Assembly (NCBI RefSeq): GCF_024721155.1
Contig: NZ_JAHVAP010000005.1
Span: forward strand, 705,470-769,469
DNA from: Mucilaginibacter phenanthrenivorans
Lineage (GTDB): Bacteria; Bacteroidota; Bacteroidia; Sphingobacteriales; Sphingobacteriaceae
DNA length: 64,000 nucleotides
Direction of reading: 5' to 3'
Notes under the pieces: generated by a model
The model's input: the letters and a program-made list of their open reading frames with translations, nothing else
Database searches by the model: none
What the model was told of the DNA's origin: nothing
Translations under genes and position numbers: made by a program
Shown: positions 27,847-38,474 of the stretch, one piece after another
Position numbering within the stretch: the stretch's first letter is position 1
Layout: each line of letters starts with the position of its first letter

Positions 27847-28131
27847 CTAATGATTATAATAAAAGTACTGAATAGTTAAATTCCCTACCTCATTGGATTT
27901 AAAATCTGCGGAAACCGGGTAGCCATCGCTGTCATACTGATTGGTGTAAGTATCGCCGGGTAACTGTGGTGCAGTGCTATAGGAAAGATGAACCCGGTTA
28001 TGGAGGAATGCATCCGGGTACCCATGCTCATTGTCGTTAAGTATAGGTGAAAATAATGGCGGCAGGCCCACCACATTATTAAATGGCGTTTTTTTATCAT
28101 CATACGTATAGGTTTCAATTGGGGCCTGCCC
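27847..28131 (-). pseudogene. C-terminal remnant of a secreted protein
   Basis: The frame from 28131 to the stop at 27847 codes for a coherent 94-residue tail: a PIETYTYDDKKTPFNN strand, then VVGLPPLFSPI, YTNQYDSDGYPVSADFK and IQYFYYNH. YTYDDK and Y-DSDGYP are typical of Bacteroidota secreted beta-repeat proteins (DUF4595-like/YD-like). An in-frame TGA lies right before it at 28132-28134 and no start codon or signal peptide exists, so the 5' part was deleted. An internal GTG start (75 aa) is unlikely. Confidence 0.5.
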
Positions 28132-28339
28132 TCATTTAAATTATTTTACACCTGCCCGTTAAGCGTCCCCGCTAAATATAATCACGTCACGATCAAACAA
28201 ATCTCCTTATAGTTGTTATACCTGTACAACTCCTGCCTATTAGCGAATCGCTTAAGACTCTTTATCAACTTATCCGGCTCATTTTCATGTAGGGCTCAGG
28301 CGTTTACATAACCACCTCCGTAAAATAATTCAAAACAAA

Positions 28340-28633
28340 ATGACAACTATTAAAAATGTACGTCCTGTAAGTGCAGAAGCACTTTTCCATATTTTGAAAA
28401 GTGACTTCGCCAATGAGATCAATAATAAACTGGATTCCAGCCTGAGCATAGAATACGCCCACGTGTATGACGTGATCAATGTTTACTTCCCGGAAATTAT
28501 TGAGGGCACGGTATTTACCATTATTGTTAATGAGAATGAGATAGAGCTATCAAATAACGGTGATATTACCGAATACAATACTGACTTACTTGAACAATAC
28601 CTCCACGACTTCCTGGTTGAAAAATGCAGTTAG
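28340..28633 (+). CDS. Hypothetical small protein
   Basis: 97 aa acidic protein with no recognisable family. Predicted alpha-beta, without a signal peptide or membrane span: an N-terminal helix (AEALFHILKSDFANEINNKL), central strands (GTVFTIIVNENEIELSNNG) and a C-terminal helix. Coding is supported by a clean start 60 bp ahead of the DUF2630 gene's start region and consistent codon use. Possibly co-transcribed with that gene. Confidence 0.55.
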   Translation: MTTIKNVRPVSAEALFHILKSDFANEINNKLDSSLSIEYAHVYDVINVYFPEIIEGTVFTIIVNENEIELSNNGDITEYNTDLLEQYLHDFLVEKCS

Positions 28634-28706
28634 GAGACGCGCGGTCCGCAAAACGAACAAACAGAAATTAACCGCCTTTAAGGCAATGTTTAAAAATAAA
28701 AATATC

Positions 28707-28952
28707 ATGGAAGAAAAAAGGGAAGATAATTCTGTTATTGATCATATAAGGCAGCTTACGGAAAAGGAAGAGCATTTATACAGCAAGCCTGAACCCACTG
28801 ATCAGGATATTGAAGACATGCACACCGTTAAATCTGAACTTGACCAGTATTGGGACCTGCTGCGTCAGCGCCGGGCCTTCCGGGATGCAGGTGAGGATCC
28901 CAACAGGGCGCAAATGCGGTCTGTTGATACTATAGAGCGTTACAAAAAGTAG
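28707..28952 (+). CDS. DUF2630 family protein
   Basis: 81 aa from the ATG at 28707 (MEEKREDNSVID). The family core is clear: IDHIRQLTEKEEHLY, then ELDQYWDLLRQRRAFRDAGEDPN and a short tail ending VDTIERYKK. Two earlier in-frame starts (28560, 28686) would overlap the previous gene or add unrelated residues. Small coiled-coil-like protein of unknown role. Confidence 0.75.
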   Translation: MEEKREDNSVIDHIRQLTEKEEHLYSKPEPTDQDIEDMHTVKSELDQYWDLLRQRRAFRDAGEDPNRAQMRSVDTIERYKK

Positions 28953-29056
28953 TGAGTAGCTGATATATTGACTTCCGCCATCTGTTGCATATGCCCGGGT
29001 TAGCATATTGAATGGATTAGGAAGTTATATTTCTGTTTCCGACTAATATCAATAGT

Positions 29057-30133
29057 ATGATTAATCAAGATCAAAAAATTAAAAAACTCATTAAGCTCAA
29101 TGATGAGTTGGAGAATTATTTCAGAAATACGATCATTCCGCAATTATTTGTAGATAGTAACCTGATTTTAAGAAAATTCACCCCCCCAGCCATGAAACAG
29201 TTCTCCCTGAAAACTGATGACGTGGGAAGAAACATCGACGACATTAAAGATAATTTTCGCTTCCCTACCATAGTGGAGAATATTGAACAGGTTATCACCA
29301 GCAATGAGATCCTTGAAAAAGAGATCCAGACAACTGATCTGAGGTGGTATCAGATGAACATTATACCCTATGTTATTACGAAAACTAAAAAAACGAATGG
29401 CGTAATCATCACGTTTGTTGAAATAACAGCGCGGATCAAAGACCTGGTTGACCAGGAAATGCTCATAGCTGATCATGAAACATTGCTGGATACCATATCT
29501 CACGATATTAAAGGCCCGTTAACCAGTTTGCTGCTGACGATCAATCAGCTCAAAAAGGTTTCTACCGATAAGTCCAAAGCATTTTTTATGTTTTTCGGAA
29601 TTTTAGAAAGTTCCGTTAAAAAAATGCAGGTCATTATAACAGAGCTTACGGATGCCGGCAAATTGAAGCATAAATACAAAGCAGAGGAAGAGCTGTTAGA
29701 TTTTGAAAATGTCCTGGAAGACGTCCGTCTTACCCTGGCCGGAACGATCATGGAATCAGGCGCTGTAATCAACACCAACATCAAAGTGTCCCAGGTATTG
29801 TTTTCCCGGAGAAAACTCAGGAGCATTGTTTATAACCTGGTAAATAATGCCATTAAGTTTCATTCGCCCGGTTGCACTCCAGAAATAACAATAAGCACGA
29901 AAAAGGAGAAAAAACATGTCGTGATCAGCGTAAGGGACAATGGTATTGGCATAGCGGAAGGTAAACATAAGGATGTTTTTGCTAAGTATAACCGGGTAGG
30001 AAATACTGTTGAAGGTTCGGGTATCGGGTTATACCTTGTTAAGGAAATAGTAACCAATTCAGGCGGAAAAATCGTGCTGAAGAGTGAGTTAGGAAAAGGC
30101 TCTGAATTCCAGATTTACCTGGCCGCACAGTAA
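29057..30133 (+). CDS. PAS-domain sensor histidine kinase
   Basis: 358 aa, no membrane span, so cytoplasmic. N-terminal PAS-like sensor (about 20-125; the PAS_10 type seen beside CheR proteins), a short coiled linker, a HisKA dimerisation helix with the phospho-acceptor in TISHDIKGPLTSL (His near 151), then an HATPase domain with N box NLVNNAIKFH, G1 DNGIGIAEG and G2 GSGIGLYLVKEIV. It autophosphorylates and passes phosphate to a response regulator; none is adjacent, so it is an orphan kinase. The signal is unknown. Confidence 0.9.
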   Translation: MINQDQKIKKLIKLNDELENYFRNTIIPQLFVDSNLILRKFTPPAMKQFSLKTDDVGRNIDDIKDNFRFPTIVENIEQVITSNEILEKEIQTTDLRWYQMNIIPYVITKTKKTNGVIITFVEITARIKDLVDQEMLIADHETLLDTISHDIKGPLTSLLLTINQLKKVSTDKSKAFFMFFGILESSVKKMQVIITELTDAGKLKHKYKAEEELLDFENVLEDVRLTLAGTIMESGAVINTNIKVSQVLFSRRKLRSIVYNLVNNAIKFHSPGCTPEITISTKKEKKHVVISVRDNGIGIAEGKHKDVFAKYNRVGNTVEGSGIGLYLVKEIVTNSGGKIVLKSELGKGSEFQIYLAAQ

Positions 30134-30185
30134 TCACAATTAAGCCTATCGAAATAAAAGATAAGTTTGGATTCTCCGATTCCCA

Positions 30186-30304
30186 CCCAGCTAAGCGTCC
30201 ACGTTTAACCAAGACACAATTGCAAGTGCCCACGCTCGAGCAAAATGAACTAATATTACCGCAACAAAAAAGCCTCAAATCTTTCGACTTAAAGCTTTCT
30301 ATTT
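30186..30304 (+). repeat. Module A, hairpins 3-5, beside tRNA-Met
   Basis: Decayed hairpins CTAAGCGTCCACGTTTA and CAAGTGCCCACGCTCG, then the GCCTCAAATCTTTCGACTT hairpin 5. Hairpin 5 lies five bases before the 3' end of the minus-strand tRNA-Met and could act as its terminator. Confidence 0.75.
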
Positions 30305-30308
30305 AATG

Positions 30309-30382
30309 TAGCGGGGAGCAGGATCGAACTGCCGACCTCAGGGTTATGAATCCTGCGCTCTAACCATCTGAGCTACCCCGCC
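30309..30382 (-). tRNA. tRNA-Met (anticodon CAT)
   Basis: On the minus strand a 74-nt cloverleaf folds: acceptor GGCGGGG pairing with CCCCGCT, D-arm GCTC/GAGC, anticodon loop TTCATAA, and T-arm GGCAG-TTCGATC-CTGCT. The anticodon CAT indicates elongator methionine; isoleucine-2 or initiator types are less likely by context but not excluded. CCA is not encoded. Hairpin 5 of a repeat lies just 3' of it. Confidence 0.93.
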
Positions 30383-30496
30383 GGGTTATTATTATTGATG
30401 GTTCCGAAAAAGGTTTGCAAATATAGCAGAAATTCGCTTTCTTTAGAAAAAATGTTAACATTTACAGCTTTACTGGTATTTCAATTATAAACCCAA

Positions 30497-30877
30497 ATGT
30501 CTGAAAAGAAGAAATTTAATATCGAGTATGAAATAAAATCATCTCCGCGGATACTGTATAGCTTTCTAAATGAACCCAATGGCCTCACGCAATGGTTTGC
30601 CGATGACGTAAGCGTGCGCGACCAGGTTTATACCTTTACCTGGGATGATGAGCAGCAAACTGCCAAGCTGATTGCCGTAAAAGAAAACAAATTGGTGCGC
30701 TTCAGATGGGTCGACGATGATCCATCGTACTATTTTGAGATGGAAATCATCCAGGATGAGCTTACCAGCGATGTCGCCCTCAGCATAACCGACTTCGCTA
30801 CAGACGATACCCTGGCCGAGCGTAAGCTGATCTGGGATAACCAGATAAAATACCTCATCAGTACCTTAGGCGCATAA
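30497..30877 (+). CDS. START-like (SRPBCC) domain protein
   Basis: 126 aa soluble protein of the START-like/AHSA1-related helix-grip fold: an initial strand EYEIKSSPRILYSFL, GLTQWFADDVSV, VRFRWVDDDPSYYFEMEI and a C-terminal helix (ERKLIWDNQIKYLISTLGA). This subtype is conserved in Bacteroidota near lptF/lptG-type genes, as here. Ligand unknown. It probably shares the promoter region with the LptF gene 126 bp downstream or is a separate unit. Confidence 0.8.
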   Translation: MSEKKKFNIEYEIKSSPRILYSFLNEPNGLTQWFADDVSVRDQVYTFTWDDEQQTAKLIAVKENKLVRFRWVDDDPSYYFEMEIIQDELTSDVALSITDFATDDTLAERKLIWDNQIKYLISTLGA

Positions 30878-31003
30878 AGAAATTTAATTATTCTACTTTT
30901 GTATGGTAAACGCCACATGTGCCGTTATTAGAGCGAAATAGCACATGACGGTGCCCCGTTCAATTTATTTGGGGACAGCGTTTTAGCCAAACAGGTTGCA
31001 TTA

Positions 31004-32440
31004 ATGAAGAAAATACATCTTTTAGTACTAAAATCCTTTATCAGGCCTTTTATTGTCACCTTCCTGATAGTGATGTTCGTGTTGTTGATGTTATTTTTAT
31101 TCAAGTACATCGACGATCTGATCGGCAAAGGCTTTGAGTGGTATGTTATCCTCGAGCTGATGATGTACGCTTCTGCAACCAACGTGGCCATGGCACTGCC
31201 CCTGTCTGTGTTGCTATCCTCCATCATGACCTACGGCGCCCTGGGCGAAAATTATGAACTGGTAGCTATTAAGGCCGCAGGCATTTCATTACGGCGCGCT
31301 ATGTACCCAATGCTGGTTGTGATCTCGGTTTTAAGCATTGCCGCATTCCTGTTTTCGGATTATATGCTGCCGATTGCCAATCTTAAGTATTTCTCGTTGT
31401 TATATGATGCCCGGCAGCAAAAGTCGGCTAATTTTTTGCCAGAAGGAGTTTTCAGCAATAGCTTCCCGGGGTACACCATCAGGGTAAACCGGAAAGACCC
31501 CGACGGGCAAACCCTGCACGATATTATGATCTATAACAAAAATGCAGCCCAAACCAACACCGAGGTTTTAATTGCAAAGTCGGGCAAAATGTACCGGACG
31601 CCCAATGGCGAGTTCCTGGTGCTAAAGCTCACCGATGGCGTAAAATATTGGGAAGATAAGGGTGAAAATAATTTTAACTTTCGCCAAAAGCTGATCCGTT
31701 ACCGGTTTAAGGCCACTGAACAAAAGTTTGATATTTCGGGTCTTAAAATGAAACGTACGGATGAAGCCGAATTTAAATCAGCCTACCAGATGATGGACCT
31801 GGGGCAGTTAAAAGACAACCAGGGACTTACAAGCAGGCAGATTGATAGTGGCGCCCGGGAGAACTTTAAGCTGATATCCGCCTATATAAAATACTTCACT
31901 ACACAGGCCGTAAGTGATAAGAGTAAAAAAAATACGAAGCCGGTGATTGCAGGGGCTCCCCTTACAGGCTTAAGGGATTATGAGCAAGTGGCCGCAATTG
32001 CAAATGCTACAAGCGAAGCCAAATCTATCCAGGACCTGCTAAAGAACCGTGCCGACAGGGATGCCGAGCTTCGCAAAAACGTGCGCAGGGCCAAGCTGGA
32101 GTACCAGAAAAAATTCACTCTTTCGGCCGCTTGTATTGCGTTGTTTTTAATTGGGGCGCCGCTTGGTGCCATTATCAGGAAAGGGGGCCTGGGCCTGCCG
32201 GTAGTGGTTTCAGTTGCATTCTTCCTGATATTCTATATCATATCCACTATTGGCGAAAAGTCTGTTAAAGATGGGGACCTATCGCCTGTTATCGGCTCAT
32301 GGATAGCTATCGTTATCATAACTCCCATAGGCATGTTCCTCTCTTATAAAGCTGCTACCGATTCCGTAATATTTGATATGGAACTGTATAAGCGCTTTTT
32401 TGCCAGGTTGTTTAAGAAGAAGGCTGTCGTCGGTTCATAG
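31004..32440 (+). CDS. LptF/LptG family permease (YjgP/YjgQ)
   Basis: 478 aa inner-membrane protein. Three membrane helices at about 15-35, 55-80 and 100-125 precede a periplasmic beta-jellyroll region (about 130-350, including an unusual helical insert), and three helices follow at about 370-475. LptFG forms the transmembrane core of the ABC transporter that extracts lipopolysaccharide for transfer to LptC. Bacteroidota carry one or two such genes; F versus G cannot be told here. Upstream START-like and downstream ribBA genes form a common gene order. Confidence 0.92.
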   Translation: MKKIHLLVLKSFIRPFIVTFLIVMFVLLMLFLFKYIDDLIGKGFEWYVILELMMYASATNVAMALPLSVLLSSIMTYGALGENYELVAIKAAGISLRRAMYPMLVVISVLSIAAFLFSDYMLPIANLKYFSLLYDARQQKSANFLPEGVFSNSFPGYTIRVNRKDPDGQTLHDIMIYNKNAAQTNTEVLIAKSGKMYRTPNGEFLVLKLTDGVKYWEDKGENNFNFRQKLIRYRFKATEQKFDISGLKMKRTDEAEFKSAYQMMDLGQLKDNQGLTSRQIDSGARENFKLISAYIKYFTTQAVSDKSKKNTKPVIAGAPLTGLRDYEQVAAIANATSEAKSIQDLLKNRADRDAELRKNVRRAKLEYQKKFTLSAACIALFLIGAPLGAIIRKGGLGLPVVVSVAFFLIFYIISTIGEKSVKDGDLSPVIGSWIAIVIITPIGMFLSYKAATDSVIFDMELYKRFFARLFKKKAVVGS

Positions 32441-32634
32441 TTGATGGTTCATAGTTCATAGCCGGATTACTTATTAGAAAGGCACACCACAGGCAACCAA
32501 TTGCCTGATCCAACGTACTAATTTACACAGCAAAGACCTGAATGATCTTATTATCATTTAAATTTGTATAGAATTAAAAAAACGGGGGTAAGAATTAATT
32601 CGCAGCATATTTTATCCCCAATTAAGCAGCATAC

Positions 32635-33837
32635 ATGTTAAACACAATAGACGAAGCGATAGAAGCTATAAAGGACGGAAAAACCATTATAGTTGTTGAT
32701 GATGAGGATCGTGAAAATGAGGGCGACTTTTTAACAGCCGCACATAATGCCACCCCCGAAACCATAAACTTTATGGTGCGCCACGGCCGCGGGCTGGTTT
32801 GTGCGCCAATTACCAAAAAGCGCGCAAGGGAACTTGAGCTGGAGCCAATGGTTAGCCACAATACTACCTCGCACGAAACCAACTTTACTGTTTCTGTCGA
32901 TCTGTTAGCTGGTTGCACCACAGGTATTTCTGCGTCTGACCGTTCGAGGACAACCCTTGCCTTAATTGATCCAAGTACTAAACCTGAAGATTTGGGACGC
33001 CCAGGCCACATATTCCCGCTGATAGCGAAGGATGGCGGCGTGCTGCGCCGCACCGGGCACACCGAGGCAGCTATCGACCTTGCTGTTTTAGCAGGATTTG
33101 AGCCTGCCGGTGTGATCTGCGAAATAATGAAGGAGGATGGCGAAATGGCCCGCCTGCCCGAATTATTGGTGATGGCTAAGGAATTCGACCTGAAAATTAT
33201 TTCGATAAAAGATCTGATTGCATACAGGCTGGCTACCGAATCATTAGTACACAAAGATGTTTCTGTAAAAATGCCAACAAAATACGGCGATTTTGATATG
33301 ATAGCCTATACGCAGGCAAATACAGGTGAGAACCACCTGGCGCTTGTAAAGGGCAGCTGGGAACCCGATGAGCCAATATTAGTGCGTGTGCACAGCTCAT
33401 GCGTTACGGGCGATATTTTTGGCTCATGCCGCTGCGATTGCGGTCCACAGCTGCAAAAAGCTATGGAAATGATAGACAAGGAAGGCAAAGGCGTAATTGT
33501 ATACATGAACCAGGAAGGCCGCGGCATTGGGCTTATCAATAAGCTTAAAGCCTACCACTTACAGGAGAACGGTATGGACACAGTTGAAGCCAACCTTGAG
33601 CTGGGCTTCGATATGGACCAGCGCGACTATGGTGTTGGTGCACAGATATTGCGGAGCCTTGGCGTTTCGAAAATGCGCCTGATGAGCAATAATCCTAAAA
33701 AGCGTGCGGGCCTTATCGGCTATGGCCTTGAAGTGGTTGAGAATGTACCGATCGAAATTGCATCAAACCCCCATAACGAATTTTACCTGCGGACAAAAAG
33801 AGACAAAATGAATCATACCATTATGCGCGATCATTGA
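32635..33837 (+). CDS. ribBA: Bifunctional DHBP synthase / GTP cyclohydrolase II
   Basis: 400 aa enzyme opening the riboflavin pathway. The N-terminal domain (1-200) makes 3,4-dihydroxy-2-butanone 4-phosphate: [22 protein letters not shown] and [13 protein letters not shown] are seen. The C-terminal domain (about 205-400) is GTP cyclohydrolase II with the zinc cysteines in [18 protein letters not shown], the NQEGRGIGL motif and [10 protein letters not shown]. Both domains keep their key residues, so both activities are expected. Its stop overlaps the end of the convergent TamB-like gene by 7 bp. Confidence 0.97.
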   Translation: MLNTIDEAIEAIKDGKTIIVVDDEDRENEGDFLTAAHNATPETINFMVRHGRGLVCAPITKKRARELELEPMVSHNTTSHETNFTVSVDLLAGCTTGISASDRSRTTLALIDPSTKPEDLGRPGHIFPLIAKDGGVLRRTGHTEAAIDLAVLAGFEPAGVICEIMKEDGEMARLPELLVMAKEFDLKIISIKDLIAYRLATESLVHKDVSVKMPTKYGDFDMIAYTQANTGENHLALVKGSWEPDEPILVRVHSSCVTGDIFGSCRCDCGPQLQKAMEMIDKEGKGVIVYMNQEGRGIGLINKLKAYHLQENGMDTVEANLELGFDMDQRDYGVGAQILRSLGVSKMRLMSNNPKKRAGLIGYGLEVVENVPIEIASNPHNEFYLRTKRDKMNHTIMRDH

Positions 33838-36800
33838 TCTTCATCCTCGTCGGGCTTGGGCGCTACAGCTGCCGGCGTTGGGTTGGTTGCTGGGATAGGA
33901 CTTGGCTTAACCGGCTGCTTCCTAACCTGGCTCCTAAAGATATTCCTGATGAATTCGCCAAAGGTGTCAAAGTCGCGCTGGTAAACTAAACCTATACCAT
34001 TTACATACTGTTCGGTTAAGTCGCCGCTAATGGTATTTAATGTAGTACTGTTTAAAACCCGGTATGAATATTTTGCGCTCAGGTTACCATCCTTACGGAT
34101 CAGGTATTGGGCCTCAAAATCCTTGGTGAGCTGGCTAAAATTCGAATTGAACAAGCTGGTGTTATTTTGAAACAGGTCATTACTGCTTGCAGTTGAGTTA
34201 TTAAATAAACTGCCGGTAAGGATCAGGCGATTCTGTACCCTATAAGAAATCCCAAGGTCATTAAACGACCGGATGTTTAAGTCGAGGTTTTTAATGTTTG
34301 ATTGCGATATCAGGCTGTTCAGCTTATTAAACGCAAACTCGCTTATCGCCTCTCCTGCTGTGCCCACTACCTGGTTGGTCAGGTTGCTATTGGCCCCGCT
34401 CGAAAAATTACGGCGTACGATAATACTCAAAGCCTGCTGGTTACGGTTATTATTGTCAGAAAGATAGGTACTTAGATCATCCTTTATTGACGGATCGAGC
34501 GGGAAGTTAAAATCGAAATCGATGTTCGGCTGTAACAGTGATTTGGTGAGGATCAACTCCGCCTGCACCAATTCAAGCGATCTACCCTTCGGCGACTGCG
34601 AACCAGCGGCCTGGTACAACGGCTGAATATCAGCACGCACTTCATAAATAGCATTCAGGTTGATGGAGGCATTTGACGGGTTACCTGTCCAGCGGATGGT
34701 TCCGCCCTGGTTTACAGTAAAGTTTTTACTGATAAAATTCTTTGCTGTGAACTCAAACTTACCCGATGTAATCAGGAAGCCCCCAAACATTTCGAAATCG
34801 CCGAGGCTGTTTATTTTCAATGTTAAATCCTTCGCCTGCCCGCTTCCTTCCAGCACACCATAATCAGTAGTGATCTTAACCACTGTTTTTTCGTCAACAG
34901 TCAGGTCAAAATTTAAGGTAACCCCATTAAACGCCAGGGAGCGGGGCGCTGCCTTAGTAGTATCGTTATGGCTAACAAATTTTATAAAGTCGTAATCGCT
35001 AACCGTCATTGACGTGTTTAGCGGGATATTGAATATGGTTCCGGCTTCGGTGCTGGCCTTAATATCAATTTTCATATTGTCAACCGGCCCGTGAAAGCTA
35101 AACCTTCCGGTTCCGTAAGCCGTTCCATAATACACGTGATTATCCTTAAACGTTGTGTTAAGTGCCATCAGGTTTTTCGCGTCCAAATCTACTTCAATAT
35201 CAGGGTTCGCCAGGTCATTTAAATCAATCGTCCCGTTTACAGCTCCTGTACCATGTTTGAAATCCCTAAGGATCATATTGTTGACCTTAACTACACTATT
35301 GTTCACTTCTAACGTATCTGACACAGTAAAGGGCGTTTTTAAATAATTTACAGTAACGCCTGTGTTATTCAACATAATACTACCATTAAGCTTAGGCTTT
35401 GACACCGGCCCGGATAGCTTTAAATTACTGGATACAGTGCCCTTAACATTTGAAACAAGATCCTTAATAAAAGGCTCAAAAATTATAGCCTCGGTTTGGT
35501 TCATTTTTACATCGAAGTCCAGGTTGTCCTCTATACCGTGCCCAATTTGATAAACACCCGCAAGGTTCATGGTTTCAAGGCCCTTGTTTGTGATGTTTAT
35601 TTTTACATCTGCCTGCTTACGGTCATTCCCCAGGGTCGATTCAATTTTAACGTCCCCTACCAGTGTTTTATTCATCGCCAGCGAGTCGATCCCCAATTTG
35701 GCATCAATGCCCGGCGTTTTCATAATAGATGTTAGGTTGACATCGCCATTAAGGTGTCCCTTTAACCGGATGCCCGCTGTTTTGGTAAGCTGGTCCAAAG
35801 TAGCCATACTGAACTTCTGGAACGTAAGCTTAAGTTTATCAGCCGGGTTATCCGAAATAAAGCCGTCAATCTTAACCTTCTGCTGTCCGTTCGATAACTC
35901 AAATCCTTGCACCTGGGTTTTACCATTTAAAAACTTAATATTTACCTTTTCAAGGATTTTCCAGTTTTGATGCTCCAATATTACGTCAGACGGCAGGAGG
36001 TGCAGCTGTGCTGTTGTATCGCGGCCAAACTTAACCAGGCCATATAGATCTAACTGGTTTACAGCGTCCTTATCTGATAACTTGACGTTGAAATTAAGGC
36101 TGTCATTCTTTATAAAATTACTGATGGTTATATTTTTTATAAACAAACTATCGGTAATATTAACCTTACTTAACGAAAGGTTTAAGTCCAGGAATTTGTC
36201 TTCGGTGCCTTCATCAATAATAAAATCATGAAAAACCATTTTTTGATATTTAATGGTTTTGATGTAGGCATTAAGCGTTGCGGTTTTCTTTTCTGAATTG
36301 AACTCGCCAACAAACGTGCCCTGGTCGGGAATTTTTAGATCAGGCTCAAAAATAGCGAGCAGCGGATCGACGTTTTTAAGCGTAAGGTTAAATGAAAAAT
36401 CCTGGGGCCTGGGCGTTACTATCTCTGTTTTTAAAGAGGGGATGTATTTTTTTGCGATGGTTTTAAAGTAGGATGGCAAAGTAGCGAGGTCATAGCTCCC
36501 CTTTATGTAACCGTCGGCAACGTCTGATTTAAGGTTGATGGCGCGTTGATTTCCTTTCCCCGTCGCAGATACATATAAAGAGTCAACCACATAATTATTT
36601 CTTGGATCAACAACCCTTATTTTCCGTAGTTCAGCTTTGCCTGTCATATTGGCCAAACTTGTACCTGAAAAGTTGACGTTAACCTGGGTGGTTAATGTTA
36701 CGGTATCATTAATAAGCTTTAGATCACGCAAATGAGCATTATCAATATTCCCGTTAAAGCTGTAAATCGGTAAGACGGGGTTTAAATCGACGCTGCCAGT

Positions 36801-38285
36801 TCCGTTAAGTTTAATTTTCTTGTCGTTTACCGACAGCTTAGCGCTTGCAACCTGCTTAATAAAGCTGCCGTTTAGTGCCAAATTATGGTAATTGTAGCCT
36901 TTAAAGTTCAGCTCACTTATTTTGGCATCAATATTTTCATTTAGATTTTTGAGTTCATCGCCGCTGCCCCTAACATTGGCATTCATAGTAACCCGTCCAA
37001 GCGTTTCTTCGTCCAGCAAATCGCCAATATTAAATGCATAGGTAGTCAGCTTACCGCTATATGAGGGGATCCCGGCCTTGTTAATTTTCAGGTTAATATC
37101 TGAGTCAAAACGACCGAGTTTTGTTTTAAAAGTTCCGTAAGCCACAAAATCATTTTGCAGCCCTGTAAACCTGCCCGAAAAATTAACGTTGCCGAATTTG
37201 GATATGATATCAGGTACCTTAGCGTAACGTTTTCCAACGAAATTACTATACAGAAAATCCAGGTCGGCTTTATTAGTCGCAATCTGGTCGAAATTTAACT
37301 CAAGGAAGGTATTATCCCAATCGGGCAGCCCCTTCAGGTTAAAATCACCTCTTATATAAGTGGCTTTGGCACCGGTTATCGTAAGGTTTTTTGCCCTAAG
37401 GTTATTTACAAATCCATTTATCCGGCCATCAACTCCCAAATCAAACCTTACATTTTCCAGCCCGTTGGTAAAATAGGCAATGTCTGTCGATGAAATCTTT
37501 GACGATTTAAAGTCGCCATCCATAAAAACCTTGTCCTCGATATGAGCACCCACATCATCAAAACTTTTAAACTTCATCCTGAAATAATTTTTCAGGCTGG
37601 AATGATTGGTTAATACAAAAAGGTTTTGCGCGAGGATCTGGTTAGAATCAATAGTAGCATCTGCATTAAATTTTTTGAGGTAGAACCCACTTTTTTCTTG
37701 CAGCGTTAGATTGGTCACATTCCCTTTAAAAAGGTGGTTAACCAAATCCATATTCTTAATTACAGCGCTAAATTTCCTAACGTCCAGATCATCAAAGTTT
37801 ATCCCCTTTATCAGGGTATCAACCAGCATGTTCTTAAAACGGAAATGAAAATTATTGATGGCGATCTTTTCGAACTTTACCTGCCATGGTGTACTCTTTG
37901 TAGTATCCGGCGGGCCGCTAAGCTTGTCGATAATAAATTGTAGGTTGGACGTACTGTCGCTTTGTTTCTTAAGGTAGGCCGAGCCGTTGTTTAGCTCGAT
38001 CAGCTTAAAATCAATCACCTTATTCCTGATGCTGCTGATTAAAGAAAAACCACTCAGATTAACCTCCAGTTTGGGTGTGCTTAACAGCGTATCCTTTTGT
38101 TTATCCAATACATACAAGCTGTCAAGCTCTATCGAGGTAAAAGGCTGGATATACAACCCGGCGATGCCCACCTTAGTCCCTAATTTCTCTGACAAGTACG
38201 CAGTAGCTTTTTTTGCTGCCCATGTTTGTACCGGCTTATATTGAAACACCAACAACAGAATGCTGAAGATCAACAAGATAACCAA
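33831..38285 (-). CDS. TamB-like translocation/assembly module protein (DUF490)
   Basis: 1484 aa giant. After one N-terminal membrane span ([13 protein letters not shown]) the protein is a long beta-rich bridge of AsmA/TamB-type repeats; the DUF490 domain covers about residues 1000-1430, and a Pro/Ala tail ends it. TamB-like proteins span the periplasm and move lipids or assemble outer-membrane proteins. The start is unusual: the given TTG at 38285 omits a Lys-rich segment (LKGKVIKKVLKIALS) that is open upstream as far as a stop at about 38359, yet that extension has no ATG, GTG or TTG. ATT codons exist there. The real start is uncertain. Confidence 0.9.
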   Translation of the reverse strand: MVILLIFSILLLVFQYKPVQTWAAKKATAYLSEKLGTKVGIAGLYIQPFTSIELDSLYVLDKQKDTLLSTPKLEVNLSGFSLISSIRNKVIDFKLIELNNGSAYLKKQSDSTSNLQFIIDKLSGPPDTTKSTPWQVKFEKIAINNFHFRFKNMLVDTLIKGINFDDLDVRKFSAVIKNMDLVNHLFKGNVTNLTLQEKSGFYLKKFNADATIDSNQILAQNLFVLTNHSSLKNYFRMKFKSFDDVGAHIEDKVFMDGDFKSSKISSTDIAYFTNGLENVRFDLGVDGRINGFVNNLRAKNLTITGAKATYIRGDFNLKGLPDWDNTFLELNFDQIATNKADLDFLYSNFVGKRYAKVPDIISKFGNVNFSGRFTGLQNDFVAYGTFKTKLGRFDSDINLKINKAGIPSYSGKLTTYAFNIGDLLDEETLGRVTMNANVRGSGDELKNLNENIDAKISELNFKGYNYHNLALNGSFIKQVASAKLSVNDKKIKLNGTGSVDLNPVLPIYSFNGNIDNAHLRDLKLINDTVTLTTQVNVNFSGTSLANMTGKAELRKIRVVDPRNNYVVDSLYVSATGKGNQRAINLKSDVADGYIKGSYDLATLPSYFKTIAKKYIPSLKTEIVTPRPQDFSFNLTLKNVDPLLAIFEPDLKIPDQGTFVGEFNSEKKTATLNAYIKTIKYQKMVFHDFIIDEGTEDKFLDLNLSLSKVNITDSLFIKNITISNFIKNDSLNFNVKLSDKDAVNQLDLYGLVKFGRDTTAQLHLLPSDVILEHQNWKILEKVNIKFLNGKTQVQGFELSNGQQKVKIDGFISDNPADKLKLTFQKFSMATLDQLTKTAGIRLKGHLNGDVNLTSIMKTPGIDAKLGIDSLAMNKTLVGDVKIESTLGNDRKQADVKINITNKGLETMNLAGVYQIGHGIEDNLDFDVKMNQTEAIIFEPFIKDLVSNVKGTVSSNLKLSGPVSKPKLNGSIMLNNTGVTVNYLKTPFTVSDTLEVNNSVVKVNNMILRDFKHGTGAVNGTIDLNDLANPDIEVDLDAKNLMALNTTFKDNHVYYGTAYGTGRFSFHGPVDNMKIDIKASTEAGTIFNIPLNTSMTVSDYDFIKFVSHNDTTKAAPRSLAFNGVTLNFDLTVDEKTVVKITTDYGVLEGSGQAKDLTLKINSLGDFEMFGGFLITSGKFEFTAKNFISKNFTVNQGGTIRWTGNPSNASINLNAIYEVRADIQPLYQAAGSQSPKGRSLELVQAELILTKSLLQPNIDFDFNFPLDPSIKDDLSTYLSDNNNRNQQALSIIVRRNFSSGANSNLTNQVVGTAGEAISEFAFNKLNSLISQSNIKNLDLNIRSFNDLGISYRVQNRLILTGSLFNNSTASSNDLFQNNTSLFNSNFSQLTKDFEAQYLIRKDGNLSAKYSYRVLNSTTLNTISGDLTEQYVNGIGLVYQRDFDTFGEFIRNIFRSQVRKQPVKPSPIPATNPTPAAVAPKPDEDEDQ

Positions 38286-38347
38286 TACTATACTAAGCGC
38301 TATTTTGAGTACTTTTTTAATAACTTTGCCTTTTAGAATTAATTTTG

Positions 38348-38466
38348 AATTAGTGAGTTAGCGAATTAGTGATTATTAAACACCGTTTGCATCTTAAGGT
38401 TTAGCATATGGTATAATAAATCAACCTATCAAATCGCCCATTCACTAAATCAGTCATTCACTAATT
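38348..38466. repeat. Inverted repeat between tamB-like gene and tsaD
   Basis: Arms 38348-38372 and 38442-38466 both have the form AATTAGTGA-N-ATTAGTGA in opposite orientation (about 20 of 25 match). The spacer is also the divergent promoter region. Confidence 0.7.
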
Positions 38467-38474
38467 AATAACAC

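Noticed and set aside
28560..28706. Longer start for the DUF2630 gene
   Set aside because: It overlaps the preceding gene and adds residues unlike the family.
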